From Planococcus shixiaomingii (GTDB lineage Bacteria; Bacillota; Bacilli; Bacillales_A; Planococcaceae), in the NCBI RefSeq assembly GCF_030413615.1, contig NZ_CP129236.1, positions 3,766,001-3,830,000 of the forward strand: a stretch of 64,000 bases of DNA, written 5' to 3'. The notes under the pieces are model-generated. The model had not been told where the DNA came from and ran no database searches. It saw only the letters and a list, made by a program, of their open reading frames with translations. Of this stretch, positions 16,646-26,882 are shown in pieces; position 1 is the stretch's first letter, and every line of letters starts with the position of its first letter. The position numbers and the translations under genes are program-made.

Positions 16646-17272
16646 TTACCGCGAAATTACAATTACACCGCCGCAATGCGAGAGCGGATAAAATTCACAT
16701 TTGGCAATCTCTTTCAACTTCACTTTAATTTCATCAAAGACAAAATAAAATTCATCTTCATCCCAGTACTTGATGCTGGCATTCCGGCAGCTCTCTAAAT
16801 CCTCTCTGGTTCGGAACGCGATATCCCCGATGTATATTTTTCCGTTGTCCGCCAGCAAAGGCAGTAATTCTTGAATAAACACTATTTTGTTGCCATCCGG
16901 CAAGTGATGGAGCGCATAAGTGCTGATGATAGAGCCATATCTTTTTTCTTTCAAAAGATCGGGTAACCCGTTTGCAATATCCCACTCGATAAGGGTTGCT
17001 TCCGGCATTTTAGGTTGCGCAATCTCAATCATTTCTGGAGAAAAGTCGACTCCGTTTATGCGGTGTCCATTTTCATAGAGCTTGCTTGCCAATATTCCTG
17101 TTCCGAATCCGATATCCAGGACATCTGATTGCCCCTTTTGCATAGCTTCATTAAAAATAAAATTTAAAATCCCCTTATACCCCGCAAATGGATACAAGTT
17201 GTTTTCTTCGCTTATCTGCACCGTCTGGTCGTAATCATTCGCCCATAAATCAAAGCCTTGCTTGTTAAGCAT
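16646..17272 (-). CDS. Class I SAM-dependent methyltransferase
   Basis: 208 residues. Motif I VLDIGFGTGILASKLY, then INGVDFSPEMIEIA (acidic ribose ligand), IEWDIANGLP and ISTYALHHLPD. A Rossmann-type methyltransferase related to YrrT/UbiE-like enzymes; substrate unknown. Upstream of the metallophosphoesterase on the same strand. Confidence 0.85.
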   Translation of the reverse strand: MLNKQGFDLWANDYDQTVQISEENNLYPFAGYKGILNFIFNEAMQKGQSDVLDIGFGTGILASKLYENGHRINGVDFSPEMIEIAQPKMPEATLIEWDIANGLPDLLKEKRYGSIISTYALHHLPDGNKIVFIQELLPLLADNGKIYIGDIAFRTREDLESCRNASIKYWDEDEFYFVFDEIKVKLKEIAKCEFYPLSHCGGVIVISR

Positions 17273-17392
17273 TCCTGTTCCTCCAGTTTTCCATATGTGA
17301 CCTTTCTAATTATCCGTTTGCCCACCTTAAAGAAATGGTATATTTCCTGGGAAATAATAAAAACCGGTGAATAAGAAGAACCATTCGAAAGT

Positions 17393-17968
17393 TTACTGTT
17401 TTACCTTCTCCCATGTTGCTTGCCAATTCTTTCTTTTGACCCGCTCCTCATATATAGCAAGAAGCCGCTTGTCATTCGCAAAATGCGGCGTCGGTCTTAT
17501 CTTCATTTTAATAACATCATCGATTCCGCATGGGGCGGTTAAAAGGAGCGTGCCTTGTTCATCCAATTTCAATCCCAGCGCAGTGGCGGTTTCGGGGAAT
17601 TTGGAAACAGCGTCCGTTGATGAAATATAAGGATCCAACCTATTGAGGACGTGCATCCGCGCCTGATTTTTTACCGACCACGGCAAGCCTGGCATGAGTT
17701 GACCCAGCTTCTTTTCCAGCTCCTTCTCTTCTCTCTCCGTCAGATTTTCAGGATCAAAATAAATCACGTCGATATCCGCAAGGCTCGTTCTTACATGGAA
17801 TCCATGCAGGGTGTCCCATATTTTAGAGCGAACGAATCCAGCACATACCCACCAATCCGGCAATTTTAGCGATTGCGCAGCCCTTAATACTTCTATCATC
17901 CATACATCTTCTTCGATTAACACCAATAGATCCTTTTCACTTTGCACAACTGAGTACTCCTTTAACAT
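17393..17968 (-). CDS. Nucleotidyltransferase-like protein (NTP_transf_6, DUF925)
   Basis: 191 residues. WWVCAGFVRSKIWD followed by LADIDVIYFDPENL gives the GxVRxxxW...DxDVxYFD signature of this nucleotidyltransferase-like family. A C-terminal GIDDVIKMKIRPTPHF element is also typical. The function is uncharacterised. The ATG directly abuts the TGA of the DinB gene, so the two are coupled. Confidence 0.85.
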   Translation of the reverse strand: MLKEYSVVQSEKDLLVLIEEDVWMIEVLRAAQSLKLPDWWVCAGFVRSKIWDTLHGFHVRTSLADIDVIYFDPENLTEREEKELEKKLGQLMPGLPWSVKNQARMHVLNRLDPYISSTDAVSKFPETATALGLKLDEQGTLLLTAPCGIDDVIKMKIRPTPHFANDKRLLAIYEERVKRKNWQATWEKVKQ

Positions 17969-18472
17969 TCACTCTTCGACAAAAAATATATAGTCCGTCG
18001 ACGCCCCTTTTTCCCCTTGCTGATGCGACATCGCCGAAATATGCCCACGGTGGTATGTGCCGTGATTAGCCAAATGATGAATAATATCTGCAAGCGCAAA
18101 CTTTGAGCGGCCATAGTGGGGATGTTCGACTTCAATTACCCGTTCCAAATCCTCTTCTCCAGCTAAAAAGCGGTGAAAATCTTCCGCCAGCGTTTCAAAA
18201 GCCGCTTCAACCACTTCAAGTGGCTGCCCGTTCAATTCAACCGTTTTCTGCTTGATCTTTTGGCTGATGGCCTCGTACAGATTCCCTTTCATCGTTTCGA
18301 GCCAAGCCATTTCGACCATATACATATGCACCAACACTGCTGAAATTGACGGGAAAACGCCTTGGATCTGATTGTTGAAAATTTTTTCCGGCTGCTGCTT
18401 CAAGTGATTGAATACTCTACGATTGGCCCAAACATGGTAGTCATACATTTTCACCGCTCTGTGTATACTCAT
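17969..18472 (-). CDS. DinB-family protein
   Basis: 167 residues, four-helix bundle. Helix 2 has VLVHMYMVEMAWL and helix 4 has HHLANHGTYHRGHI, giving the three-histidine metal site of DinB/YfiT-like proteins. Probably a metal-dependent transferase using a low-molecular-weight thiol such as bacillithiol, inferred from family members. Between the peptidase E and NTP_transf_6 genes. Confidence 0.87.
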   Translation of the reverse strand: MSIHRAVKMYDYHVWANRRVFNHLKQQPEKIFNNQIQGVFPSISAVLVHMYMVEMAWLETMKGNLYEAISQKIKQKTVELNGQPLEVVEAAFETLAEDFHRFLAGEEDLERVIEVEHPHYGRSKFALADIIHHLANHGTYHRGHISAMSHQQGEKGASTDYIFFVEE

Positions 18473-18498
18473 TTTGTCCGCTCCTTTATCAATAGATA

Positions 18499-19197
18499 TT
18501 AGTCAGCACCTAAAAAGGTCGTTGGCAGTTCGGTTTCATTTACTTTTCCGTCAAAAACAACCTGATAAGCTTTTGCATTCGGCCGTGAGCTGACGATGTT
18601 CGCTATTTCCTGGCCTATATAATGGATTGCTACCCCATCATCCGCCGCAACCCCCGCTTTAAGCGTTTGCGCTCCTACAAGCTGACGATACGTCGGTCTT
18701 CTGTCTTCTTCTCCGTCATAATGCGGACAGTTGCTGCCTTGAAGGAAACCCAGCGCTTGGAGCGGTTCAAGTCCTTCTCCGAACGAATCCGTCACGCCTT
18801 CTTCAAACCAGCAAATCGAGCCGGCGCTGATTCCAGCAAGGACGATGCCTTGATCCCATGCTTTCCTTAAAATACCGTCCAGCCCCCAGTCTTTCCAAAT
18901 AGCCAACAAGTTTTTGGTGTTGCCGCCGCCGACGTAGATGATGTCTTTATCCAGCACAAAACCTTCTATATCCTTTGTGGGCGGCTTGAACAAGGAAAGA
19001 TGCGACGGCTGGCAATTGTGCCGAGCGAAGAATTCATAGAATTTCAAAGTCATGCTTTCCGAATCACCGCTTGCCGTCGGTATAAAACAGATTTTCGGCT
19101 TTTCTTTTGTTGATTGTGCCAGTATATACAAATCCAAAAGCGGATTTTTCGGTTCCATCAAAAACCCTCCGCCGCCAAGCGCAATAATCTGTTTCAT
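18499..19197 (-). CDS. Peptidase E family protein (S51)
   Basis: 232 residues. IIALGGGGFL at the start, IYVGGGNTKNLLAIW, and the nucleophile elbow GISAGSICWFEEGV with the catalytic serine. This is the S51 (aspartyl dipeptidase) subgroup of class I glutamine amidotransferase-like proteins. Probably a cytoplasmic serine peptidase, first gene of the cluster running down to 17393. Confidence 0.87.
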   Translation of the reverse strand: MKQIIALGGGGFLMEPKNPLLDLYILAQSTKEKPKICFIPTASGDSESMTLKFYEFFARHNCQPSHLSLFKPPTKDIEGFVLDKDIIYVGGGNTKNLLAIWKDWGLDGILRKAWDQGIVLAGISAGSICWFEEGVTDSFGEGLEPLQALGFLQGSNCPHYDGEEDRRPTYRQLVGAQTLKAGVAADDGVAIHYIGQEIANIVSSRPNAKAYQVVFDGKVNETELPTTFLGAD

Positions 19198-19270
19198 TTC
19201 GATTCCCCCTATTCAAACCATCAGCTTACTAGTTCTTCAATTAACCAGAAAAACCCTTCTCCTTACCAAG

Positions 19271-19354
19271 AAGTTATAACTCGTGAACGATAAGTTGTAA
19301 CTCGTCCGCTAAAAGTTGTAACTCACTCCGAAAAAGTTGCAACTCATCCCCAAC
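19271..19354. repeat. 21-bp-period intergenic repeat array A (4 units)
   Basis: Four units start at 19271, 19292, 19313 and 19334, exactly 21 bp apart. Each carries AGTT-RY-AACT (AGTTATAACT, AGTTGTAACT twice, AGTTGCAACT) followed by C and about 10 variable bases. It lies between the terminator of the UvrA2-type gene and the peptidase E gene. Related arrays are at 50726 and 58306. Confidence 0.8.
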
Positions 19355-19363
19355 TCCAATAAA

Positions 19364-19391
19364 AAAAGCAGGAAGCTCATCGCTCCCCGCC
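19364..19391 (-). terminator. Intrinsic terminator
   Basis: On the minus strand GCGGGGAGC pairs with GCTTCCTGC (two G-U pairs), followed by seven Us. It ends the UvrA2-type gene. Confidence 0.75.
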
Positions 19392-19401
19392 CTTTTCCAA
19401 C

Positions 19402-21852
19402 TCACAAATTTAAATAAGCACCTGTATAGGATTTTTTATTCAATGCGATTTGTTCCGGGGTCCCTTCGGCAACCAGATAGCCACCCGTTTCCCCGCCTTC
19501 CGGCCCCAAGTCGATGACCCAGTCAGAGGCCCGGATAATATCGGTATTGTGTTCAACGATGATAACGGTATTGCCGGCGTCCACCAACTTGTTGATCAAC
19601 AACAACAAAGTTTTTACATCATTCGGATGCAAACCGGTGGACGGTTCATCCAATATATATAACGTATGGCCTTTCGCCGGCTTGCTCAGTTCCCGCGCCA
19701 GCTTCAAACGCTGGCCTTCACCGCCTGACAAGGTCGTAACGGTCTGCCCCCATTTCAGATAGCCGAGGCCCACTTCGCATAACAATCCGATAATCGCCGT
19801 TATTTTCTTATGGCCTTCAAACAACGGCAAGCTTTCCTCGATGCTCAAATCGAGAATGTCGGAAATCGAATGTTCGCGATACGTAACTGCCAAAACTTCT
19901 TCTTTAAAGCGCTTGCCGTGGCACACCGGGCATTCCACTTCAAAATCCGGCAAAAAATACATTTTCGCCAGCACATACCCCAGCCCCTGGCAGTTTTCAC
20001 AGCGTCCGCCCTCTGTGTTGAAAGAGAAATGCTTGGCGCTCAAACCGTTTTCCACAGATGCCGGAAGCTTCGCAAATAAAGTCCGCAGCAGCGTGAACAC
20101 TTCCGTATACGTTGCCACATTGGATCGCTGCATGCGGCTCAGTGCGGATTGGTCGACCGTTACCATCTTGTCGACCCCATCAAATCCCGTTATCTGGTCA
20201 TAGCCTTCTTGACTGGCTTCGTCCGAACCGCTTGCCGCTACGATATCAAACAGCAGCGACGATTTCCCTGAACCCGAAACCCCGGTGACCGTCACAAAAC
20301 AGCCGAACGGAAAAGAGACGGTCAAGTTCTTCAAATTGTTCTTATGCGCGTTGTGCACGGTGATGTGCTCGCCAGTGCCGGCCCTTCTTTTCGCCGGCGG
20401 TGCATACGGCTCTTTCACAAAAGCGCCCGTCACCGACCTCGGCTGCTCCTGCAAATCATGCAAGGTGCCTTCCCCGACAACTTCGCCGCCCATATTTCCG
20501 GCGCCTGGACCCAAGTCAATGATGTGGTCTGCCTGTTCCATGACTGATACGTCGTGTTCAATCACTAACACGGTGTTGCCGATATCCCGCAGCTGTTTGA
20601 TGATGGTGACCAGCCCTTGCGTATCCTTCGGATGCAGCCCCGCTGTCGGTTCGTCCAAAATATAAAGAACGCCTGTAAGCCCCGACCCAAGAATCGTCGC
20701 CAAGCGGAGCCGCTGCGATTCTCCCCCCGATAAAGTGACCGCTTCACGCTCCATCGATAAATAAGCGAGCCCCACATTGACAATTCGCGTAATTTTGGAC
20801 GTCAAATCCTCCAAAATCATAGCCGTCAAAGAATCGTTCATTTCTTCCGCTTGCTGTTCCAGCCCTTTGATCCACTCCAATACTTCATCCAGCGGCCATT
20901 TGGACACTTCTGTAATCGGGTAGCCTCCGACCTTGGCAAGGCGGCTTTCTTTTTTCAGCTTTTCGCCGCTGCATTCGGGGCATGTATGGCTAAAGAAAAA
21001 TTTAGATTCCACCGAATTCCCGCCGTTTTCCTTATACCTTCTCCACAATCCGGTGAGCACACCTTCAAACCTGCCCCGCGAAACAGTTTTAGGGGGCTGA
21101 GTATCAGGAAAATGGCGTTTAAACTCTTCGCTTTCCGCTCCGTAAAATAAAAAATCGCGCTGCACTTCGTTGTAGTCCTTCAATCGCACATCCATATCGA
21201 GATCAAACCCGTAATACTTGGCTCCCGTTTCCACAATTCTGCCGTAGTACTCCCGAACAGTAGGAAACCAAAATGTTACAGCCCCGTCCCTCAAGCTCAG
21301 TTCGGAATTAAAAACTTGATCCTGGTGAATATCGACGGTCTTTCCAAGCCCTGAACAAACCGGGCAAGCGCCTTCAAGCGTATTGAAGGAAAAGTGCGCC
21401 CGTGTTAAGTTTTCCAACTCGTGCCCACAATTTCCGCAAGCGACGGTTTCGCTCATTTCGTCTGTCGCCATCGATTGCCTGACGGTTGCCTGACAGTTCG
21501 GGCATTGCCGCTCGCCCAGCTTTTCATAGATTACACGCATATACGTATACATATCGGTCACGGTTCCTACAGTGGAGCGCGGATTGCGGTTCGTGACATG
21601 CTGGCCGACGCCGATAGACGGCGATAAGCCGACCACCGATCCCACTTTCGGCTTGTTGACCAAACTCGAGATGATGCCGTTCGCTTCCATGTACTGGCGC
21701 TGGCTTTCTCGCTGCAGAATATCCAATGCCAGCGTCGACTTTCCTGAACCGGAAGGGCCGGTAATGACGACAAACTGGTTTTTCGGAATATCGACGGATA
21801 CATTTTTCAAGTTGTTTTCAGTTGCATTGGTGATTCGGATAAATTGATTCAT
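19402..21852 (-). CDS. UvrA2-type excinuclease ABC subunit A paralogue
   Basis: 816 residues from the ATG at 21852, with GGAGGTG 7 nt before it. Two ABC ATPase modules: Walker A GPSGSGKSTL and GVSGSGKSSLL, signatures LSGGESQRLRLA and LSGGEGQRLKLA, and zinc-finger CxxC pairs (CPNC, CGNC, CPVC, CPEC, CENC, CPVC). It is about 120-140 residues shorter than housekeeping UvrA, consistent with the UvrA2/DrrC group that lacks most of the UvrB-binding region. Members are linked to tolerance of DNA-binding drugs. No uvrB or uvrC nearby. Confidence 0.88.
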   Translation of the reverse strand: MNQFIRITNATENNLKNVSVDIPKNQFVVITGPSGSGKSTLALDILQRESQRQYMEANGIISSLVNKPKVGSVVGLSPSIGVGQHVTNRNPRSTVGTVTDMYTYMRVIYEKLGERQCPNCQATVRQSMATDEMSETVACGNCGHELENLTRAHFSFNTLEGACPVCSGLGKTVDIHQDQVFNSELSLRDGAVTFWFPTVREYYGRIVETGAKYYGFDLDMDVRLKDYNEVQRDFLFYGAESEEFKRHFPDTQPPKTVSRGRFEGVLTGLWRRYKENGGNSVESKFFFSHTCPECSGEKLKKESRLAKVGGYPITEVSKWPLDEVLEWIKGLEQQAEEMNDSLTAMILEDLTSKITRIVNVGLAYLSMEREAVTLSGGESQRLRLATILGSGLTGVLYILDEPTAGLHPKDTQGLVTIIKQLRDIGNTVLVIEHDVSVMEQADHIIDLGPGAGNMGGEVVGEGTLHDLQEQPRSVTGAFVKEPYAPPAKRRAGTGEHITVHNAHKNNLKNLTVSFPFGCFVTVTGVSGSGKSSLLFDIVAASGSDEASQEGYDQITGFDGVDKMVTVDQSALSRMQRSNVATYTEVFTLLRTLFAKLPASVENGLSAKHFSFNTEGGRCENCQGLGYVLAKMYFLPDFEVECPVCHGKRFKEEVLAVTYREHSISDILDLSIEESLPLFEGHKKITAIIGLLCEVGLGYLKWGQTVTTLSGGEGQRLKLARELSKPAKGHTLYILDEPSTGLHPNDVKTLLLLINKLVDAGNTVIIVEHNTDIIRASDWVIDLGPEGGETGGYLVAEGTPEQIALNKKSYTGAYLNL

Positions 21853-22020
21853 CGCTAACACCTCCATACCCCCATCTTACAACATTTCGAGTAGGACGAA
21901 TCTAAAGATTTCACACCGCTTTTTCCCTTAATTTTAAATAAAAGAAATTTGGCCCCCAACTGAAACCTTTTATTGAAAGCGTGCCTGCCGCTTCTGTTTT
22001 TAACACACCAAAGAACTTTT

Positions 22021-22446
22021 CTAGTTAGGCGCCTTCTCTTTTTCTGCACTGAAAAGCTCATCGATATATCCGTCATCAACGCTATTATTTTCGGACTCGT
22101 AAAAGAACCCGTTATACCTGATTGTATCGCTGCTATTGATGATCAATTCTTTGTATTCTTCTTCATCGGCATCGTAAATTGTCAGGCGATAGTTATAACC
22201 CATGTACCCGATACTTAACCCCTTCTTTTTAAAGGTAGTTTCATTAAGATTTGAAATAATATGCTTTATTTGATCTTTTTCAGTCAAGTTAATCAAAGTG
22301 CCGCTGTTTCCATCAAAAACCTCAATTTTCGAGACTTCGGCGGGCTCGATCGTTATCATTTTTTTCGGAATATATGTAGCAGTATATAAAAGCACAATTA
22401 TTATGACAGCCGTTAACATCCCAACCAGAATTCTTTTTTTCTGCAT
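22021..22446 (-). CDS. Membrane-anchored hypothetical protein (DUF5301-like)
   Basis: 141 residues. A basic N-terminus and one helix (about 5-25) precede an extracellular beta-rich domain with VSKIEVFDGNSGT, DQIKHIISNLNETTF and YNYRLTIYDADEEEYKELII. The layout resembles DUF5301 proteins of Bacillales, with no known role. AGGAGGGTGG precedes the ATG. Confidence 0.72.
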   Translation of the reverse strand: MQKKRILVGMLTAVIIIVLLYTATYIPKKMITIEPAEVSKIEVFDGNSGTLINLTEKDQIKHIISNLNETTFKKKGLSIGYMGYNYRLTIYDADEEEYKELIINSSDTIRYNGFFYESENNSVDDGYIDELFSAEKEKAPN

Positions 22447-22868
22447 AATCCACCCTCCTGAAGTTTATTCCAGCACAAGACAAAACCCGTATCGTTTTTG
22501 TAATGAACTGTCACCCTCTTAAACAATAGCAACCTTTTATTAACAATCCCATATTTTCTGGAAAATATGACCGTTTTTTTAATCCAATTTAAACATTCCC
22601 TCTGAATTTACTTTTATGCTATAGTAGTTTCACGTCTTTTTAAAAAATCTAATCTATTTGAATCTTTGAACTTGGCACATTTCTTTTTTAAATTTCAAGC
22701 TTTAGTAAGGCGTTAGGAATTTTAGAATGGGGGAATTGGATTCCAAGAGTTTTGTGGATTATTATTTTGAAATAAAAATTCAAAAAAGTGTATGTATATG
22801 CAAAAATTTTTTACCAAAACATTAAGCGCTTACATATTTATGGGATTTCAACATTGGGGGTTAACTGG
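22447..22868. other. Intergenic leader of the LysP-like gene
   Basis: No gene. An extended -10 (TGCTATAGT, about 22616-22624) suggests a leader of about 240 nt. A 10-bp palindrome TAAGCGCTTA lies at 22823-22832. No known lysine riboswitch or T-box core was recognised. Confidence 0.45.
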
Positions 22869-24290
22869 ATGATGCAGACACAAGAATTAAAAAGGGAATT
22901 AAAAGGCCGCCATTTATCCATGATCGCCCTAGGCGGAGTTATTGGAACAGGGTTATTTTTAGGCTCAGGTTTTACAATTGGCCAAGCTGGGCCTGGCGGA
23001 GCCATAACAGCCTATCTATTTGGCGGATTTGTCATGTATTTAACGATGCTTTGTTTGGGTGAATTGGCGGTTTCATTGCCCGATGCCGGATCTTATCAGA
23101 CTTATGCTACAAAGTACATATCTCCTTCGACCGGCTACATGATCGGCTGGATGTCTTGGCTTAACTGGTCTGTTACGATCGGTTTGGAGTTAATCACGGT
23201 TAGTATTTTGATGAAGCGATGGTTCCCGGATGTCTCTGCTTGGATCTGGTGTGTCCTTTTCGCGGTTTTACTTTTTGCTATCAATGCTTTATCTACAAAA
23301 AGCTTTGCCGAAGTGGAATTTTGGTTTGCAGGAATAAAAGTAGTTACAATAATCGCGTTTATTCTTTTAGGCGGCGCAGCCATGTTCGGTTTCTTGCAAA
23401 TGGATGGCGGTTCTGCTGCCCCAATGCTTTCTAACTTTACCGATCACGGAGGATTGTTCCCAAATGGCATGATCGCCATACTCATTACGATGATAGGGGT
23501 TAACTTCTCATTCCAGGGCACCGAATTGGTCGGAATTGCAGCCGGGGAAAGCGAAGATCCTGAAAAGAACATCCCGAAAGCGATCAACAGTACAATTTGG
23601 CGCATTCTGATATTCTTCGTGCTTGCGATGTTTGTTCTTGCCGGGTTATTCCCATGGAAAGAAGCAGGTTTGGTTGAAAGCCCGTTCGTCGTTGTATTTG
23701 ATAAAATCGGCATTCCTTACGCTGCTGATATTATGAATTTCGTCATCATTACCGCGGTGTTATCGGTAGCTAACTCTGGGCTTTACGCAACATCCCGTAT
23801 GCTGTGGTCGATGTCTAACAAAGGCATGATCAGCAAACACTTTGGCAAACTATCGAAAAGAGGTGTTCCTTTGAACGCATTGATCGTTAGTATGCTTGTA
23901 GGCTGCTTGTCTTTACTGTGCGGAGTGTTTGCCGAAGATACGGTTTACCTCTGGCTCCTGTCTATCGCAGGTTTCGGATGTGTAGTGGTATGGGCATCAA
24001 TCGCCTTGTCAGCATATATGGGACGCAGAGCTTTTCTAAAACAAGGCGGGCAGGTAAAAGATTTGAAATTCAAAATGCCTCTTTACCCGATTGTTCCGCT
24101 TTTAGCTTTCGGATTAAACACATTGATCCTTATAAGCTTGGCGTTTATTCCTGAACAGAGAATCGCTTTGTACTGCGGCGTACCGTTCATGCTGGCGTGT
24201 TATGCGTTCTATCATTTTGTGGCGAAACACAAAATGGCGGAAGAACTTGCTCTCGGCCAAAAGAATGTTGCTAAATTAGAAAAAGCGTAA
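22869..24290 (+). CDS. Amino acid permease, LysP-like (APC/AAT family)
   Basis: 473 residues from the ATG at 22869, with GGGGG 8 nt upstream; an earlier in-frame start lacks a site. Twelve helices. Conserved motifs include LKGRHLSMIALGGVIGTGLF, QAGPGGAITAYL and FQGTELVGIAAGESEDPEK, plus a late YLWLLS segment, all close to E. coli LysP. Predicted proton-coupled uptake of a cationic amino acid, most likely lysine; specificity is inferred only. Confidence 0.82.
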   Translation: MMQTQELKRELKGRHLSMIALGGVIGTGLFLGSGFTIGQAGPGGAITAYLFGGFVMYLTMLCLGELAVSLPDAGSYQTYATKYISPSTGYMIGWMSWLNWSVTIGLELITVSILMKRWFPDVSAWIWCVLFAVLLFAINALSTKSFAEVEFWFAGIKVVTIIAFILLGGAAMFGFLQMDGGSAAPMLSNFTDHGGLFPNGMIAILITMIGVNFSFQGTELVGIAAGESEDPEKNIPKAINSTIWRILIFFVLAMFVLAGLFPWKEAGLVESPFVVVFDKIGIPYAADIMNFVIITAVLSVANSGLYATSRMLWSMSNKGMISKHFGKLSKRGVPLNALIVSMLVGCLSLLCGVFAEDTVYLWLLSIAGFGCVVVWASIALSAYMGRRAFLKQGGQVKDLKFKMPLYPIVPLLAFGLNTLILISLAFIPEQRIALYCGVPFMLACYAFYHFVAKHKMAEELALGQKNVAKLEKA

Positions 24291-24312
24291 TCAAACTATA
24301 AAGCTAACAAAG

Positions 24313-24368
24313 AAAAAAGGAAGACTGGCAGCTAATGCACAATTAGCCGTTCAGTCTTCCTTTTTTTG
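24313..24368. terminator. Bidirectional terminator
   Basis: AAAAAAGGAAGACTG pairs with CAGTCTTCCTTTTTT around an inner GCTAAT/ATTAGC hairpin, between the convergent lysP-like and copA genes. Confidence 0.92.
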
Positions 24369-24383
24369 CTTGCCTCTATATTA

Positions 24384-26810
24384 TCAGCTGTTTTGCTTTG
24401 CCAATTTCACGCGTTGCAGCCGCAATGCATTCAAGACGACGGACACGGAACTGAATGCCATCGCAGCACCTGCCAGCCACGGGGCCAGCAAGCCGATTGC
24501 CGCAATCGGAATTCCCATCGTATTATAGGCAAACGCCCAGAATAGGTTTTGTTTGATGTTGCGCATCGTTTTGCGGCTCATGATGATGGCATCAGCGATA
24601 CTGTTCAGATCGCCTCGAATCAATGTGATATCCGCAGCTTCCATAGCCACATCGGTGCCTGTACCGATGGCCATGCCGATATCTGCTGTAGCGAGTGCAG
24701 GCGCATCATTAATGCCGTCACCGACCATCGCCACTTTTTTGCCTTGCTGCTGCAATTTTTTCACTTCTTCCGCCTTGCCTTCAGGCAGCACTTCTGCCAG
24801 AACCGCATCGACCCCTACCTCTTTGCCGATTGCTTCGGCTGTCCGCTGATTATCGCCTGTCATCATAATGACGCGGATGTTCATTTCCTGCAAGCGGCGT
24901 ATCGCTTCCCGGGAAGTGTCCTTGATCGTATCTGCCACAGCCACTAGTCCTGCGTACTCGCCGTTAATCGCAGCGAGCATTGCTGTTTTCCCCTTGCCTT
25001 CCAATGCTTCCATCTCCGGGAGAACCGGCGCAATATCAATGCCATATTGCTGCATGAGTTTACGTGTGCCAATGACTACCCCCTGGCCTGAAACAGTGGC
25101 TTGGATGCCGTAGCCCGGTACAGCCTCGAAAAATTGGACGTTGCCAAGTTCGATTCCTTTATCCTGAATCCCTTTCACGATTGCCTGGGCCAATGGATGT
25201 TCAGACTGTTTTTCCGCAGCGCCGACAAGCGATAGAAATTTCGCTTCATCTTGCCCATCTGCCAATAAAACGTCTGTTAACACCGGTGTACCATGTGTGA
25301 TGGTGCCGGTTTTATCGACTACCACCGTGTCAATGCTTTGCGTCTGCTCTAAATGCTCGCCGCCTTTGAATAAAACCCCGAATTCAGCTGCACGGCCTGA
25401 TCCTGCCATAATGGACGTCGGCGTAGCTAGACCCAGCGCACACGGACAAGCAATCACCAGGACGGCGATCAGCACTTCAAGTGCCGGTGTGAAATTTCCT
25501 GGGTCTACCCAGAAGAACCATACCAGGAAGGTGACAATGGCGATTCCGACAACAATCGGCACAAAAATACCGGAAATTTTATCGGCCAGTCGCTGGATTG
25601 GCGCTTTCGTGCCCTGCGCATCTTCTACTACTTTAATGATATGGGCCAGTGCTGTGTCACGCCCGACTTTTGTGGCAATCATTTTAATAAAGCCGTTGCT
25701 GTTGATCGTTGATCCGTATAATACGTCCCCCGCTGTTTTATCCACCGGCAGACTTTCGCCCGTCAGCATGGATTCATCAACAGCTGTTGCTCCTTCGACC
25801 ACTTCACCGTCGACCGGGATTTTCTCTCCTGGTTTCACCAAGATGGCGTCGCCGATCACGACTTCTTCCAACGGCACTTCTCTTTCAATTCCTGCACGAA
25901 TAACAACTGCAGTTTTCGCTTGAAGGCCCATCAGTTTTTTGATTGCTTCTGATGAACGGCCTTTTGCTTTTGCTTCAAATAATTTACCAAGAATAATAAG
26001 GGTAATCAAAACTGCACTGGTTTCGAAATACAGATGAGCTGCATGAGGTGAACCGGCGTGTGTAATCGCCTGATAAACGCTGTAGAAATAAGCTGCCGAT
26101 GTCCCCATAACGACGAGTACATCCATATTGGCACTGCCGTTACGTAATGCTTTGTAAGCTCCAACGTAAAACTGCTTGCCGACATAAAATTGAACCGGTG
26201 TCGCCAGCAGCATCTGTACCCAAGGATTCATCAAGAAATCCGGAACATACAAGAACGATGTGAATGAAAAGTGGCCGACCATCGTCCATAAAAGGGGCAA
26301 CGATAAAAGAGCAGAAATCAGAAACTTGCGCTTCTGGTCCTGGATGGCCTTTTCACGGTAATCCACCCGTTCGGCATCTTCTTGCTTTTGGTGAGCACCG
26401 TAGCCCAGTTTTTCTACCTTTGCAATAATGTCGCCAACTGCAACTTCCGATGGGTTAAACTCGATAGTCGCTTTTTCGAGTGCTAAATTGACGTTCGCGG
26501 AAGCAACACCCGCTAATTTATTTACCCCTTTTTCAATCCGGGTCGCACATGCCGCACACGTCATTCCGGTAATATCAAACTCCGCTTTTTGTTTCACAAC
26601 GCCATAACCGAGTGCTTCGATTTTCTTTTCAAAATCTGCTTCGCTGAGTTTGGACGGATCGTATTGAATGGATGACTTTTCAAGTGCCAGATTGACGTTC
26701 GCCTGCTCAACGCCTTCCATTTTATTGATCCCTTTTTCAATCCGGGTTGCACATGCCGCACACGTCATTCCCGTGATTTGAAAACTAGCCTCTTTTAAGC
26801 CTGTTGCCAT
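24384..26810 (-). CDS. copA: Copper-exporting P1B-type ATPase CopA
   Basis: 808 residues from the ATG at 26810, with GGGAGGAGG upstream. Two heavy-metal-binding domains each with [14 protein letters not shown], eight helices, [10 protein letters not shown] in helix 6, phosphorylation DKTGTIT, SEHPLAQ and hinge [10 protein letters not shown]. Exports Cu(I) from the cytoplasm. Last gene of csoR-copZ-copA, with its own CsoR-like site just before the ribosome binding site. Confidence 0.97.
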   Translation of the reverse strand: MATGLKEASFQITGMTCAACATRIEKGINKMEGVEQANVNLALEKSSIQYDPSKLSEADFEKKIEALGYGVVKQKAEFDITGMTCAACATRIEKGVNKLAGVASANVNLALEKATIEFNPSEVAVGDIIAKVEKLGYGAHQKQEDAERVDYREKAIQDQKRKFLISALLSLPLLWTMVGHFSFTSFLYVPDFLMNPWVQMLLATPVQFYVGKQFYVGAYKALRNGSANMDVLVVMGTSAAYFYSVYQAITHAGSPHAAHLYFETSAVLITLIILGKLFEAKAKGRSSEAIKKLMGLQAKTAVVIRAGIEREVPLEEVVIGDAILVKPGEKIPVDGEVVEGATAVDESMLTGESLPVDKTAGDVLYGSTINSNGFIKMIATKVGRDTALAHIIKVVEDAQGTKAPIQRLADKISGIFVPIVVGIAIVTFLVWFFWVDPGNFTPALEVLIAVLVIACPCALGLATPTSIMAGSGRAAEFGVLFKGGEHLEQTQSIDTVVVDKTGTITHGTPVLTDVLLADGQDEAKFLSLVGAAEKQSEHPLAQAIVKGIQDKGIELGNVQFFEAVPGYGIQATVSGQGVVIGTRKLMQQYGIDIAPVLPEMEALEGKGKTAMLAAINGEYAGLVAVADTIKDTSREAIRRLQEMNIRVIMMTGDNQRTAEAIGKEVGVDAVLAEVLPEGKAEEVKKLQQQGKKVAMVGDGINDAPALATADIGMAIGTGTDVAMEAADITLIRGDLNSIADAIIMSRKTMRNIKQNLFWAFAYNTMGIPIAAIGLLAPWLAGAAMAFSSVSVVLNALRLQRVKLAKQNS

Positions 26811-26828
26811 GATTCTGCCTCCTCCCAA

Positions 26829-26845
26829 ATACCACCTAGGGGTAT
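26829..26845. promoter_or_regulatory. CsoR-like operator before copA
   Basis: ATACCACCTAGGGGTAT, a pseudo-palindrome of the ATACC-N7-GGTAT type used by CsoR, between copZ and copA. Confidence 0.7.
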
Positions 26846-26882
26846 ATTTTAAGTAAAAGTAGAGAGTGCTATAAAAGCACTC

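Noticed and set aside
19271..19354. Repeat array as a CRISPR
   Set aside because: Period is only 21 bp with a 10-bp core; no spacer-sized unique sequences and no cas genes.
22673..22692. TTGGCAC near 22675 as a sigma-54 promoter for the LysP-like gene
   Set aside because: The -12 element lacks the required GC dinucleotide.
22823..22832. TAAGCGCTTA as a CcpA cre site
   Set aside because: The central palindrome fits, but the outer TG/CA positions of the cre consensus do not.
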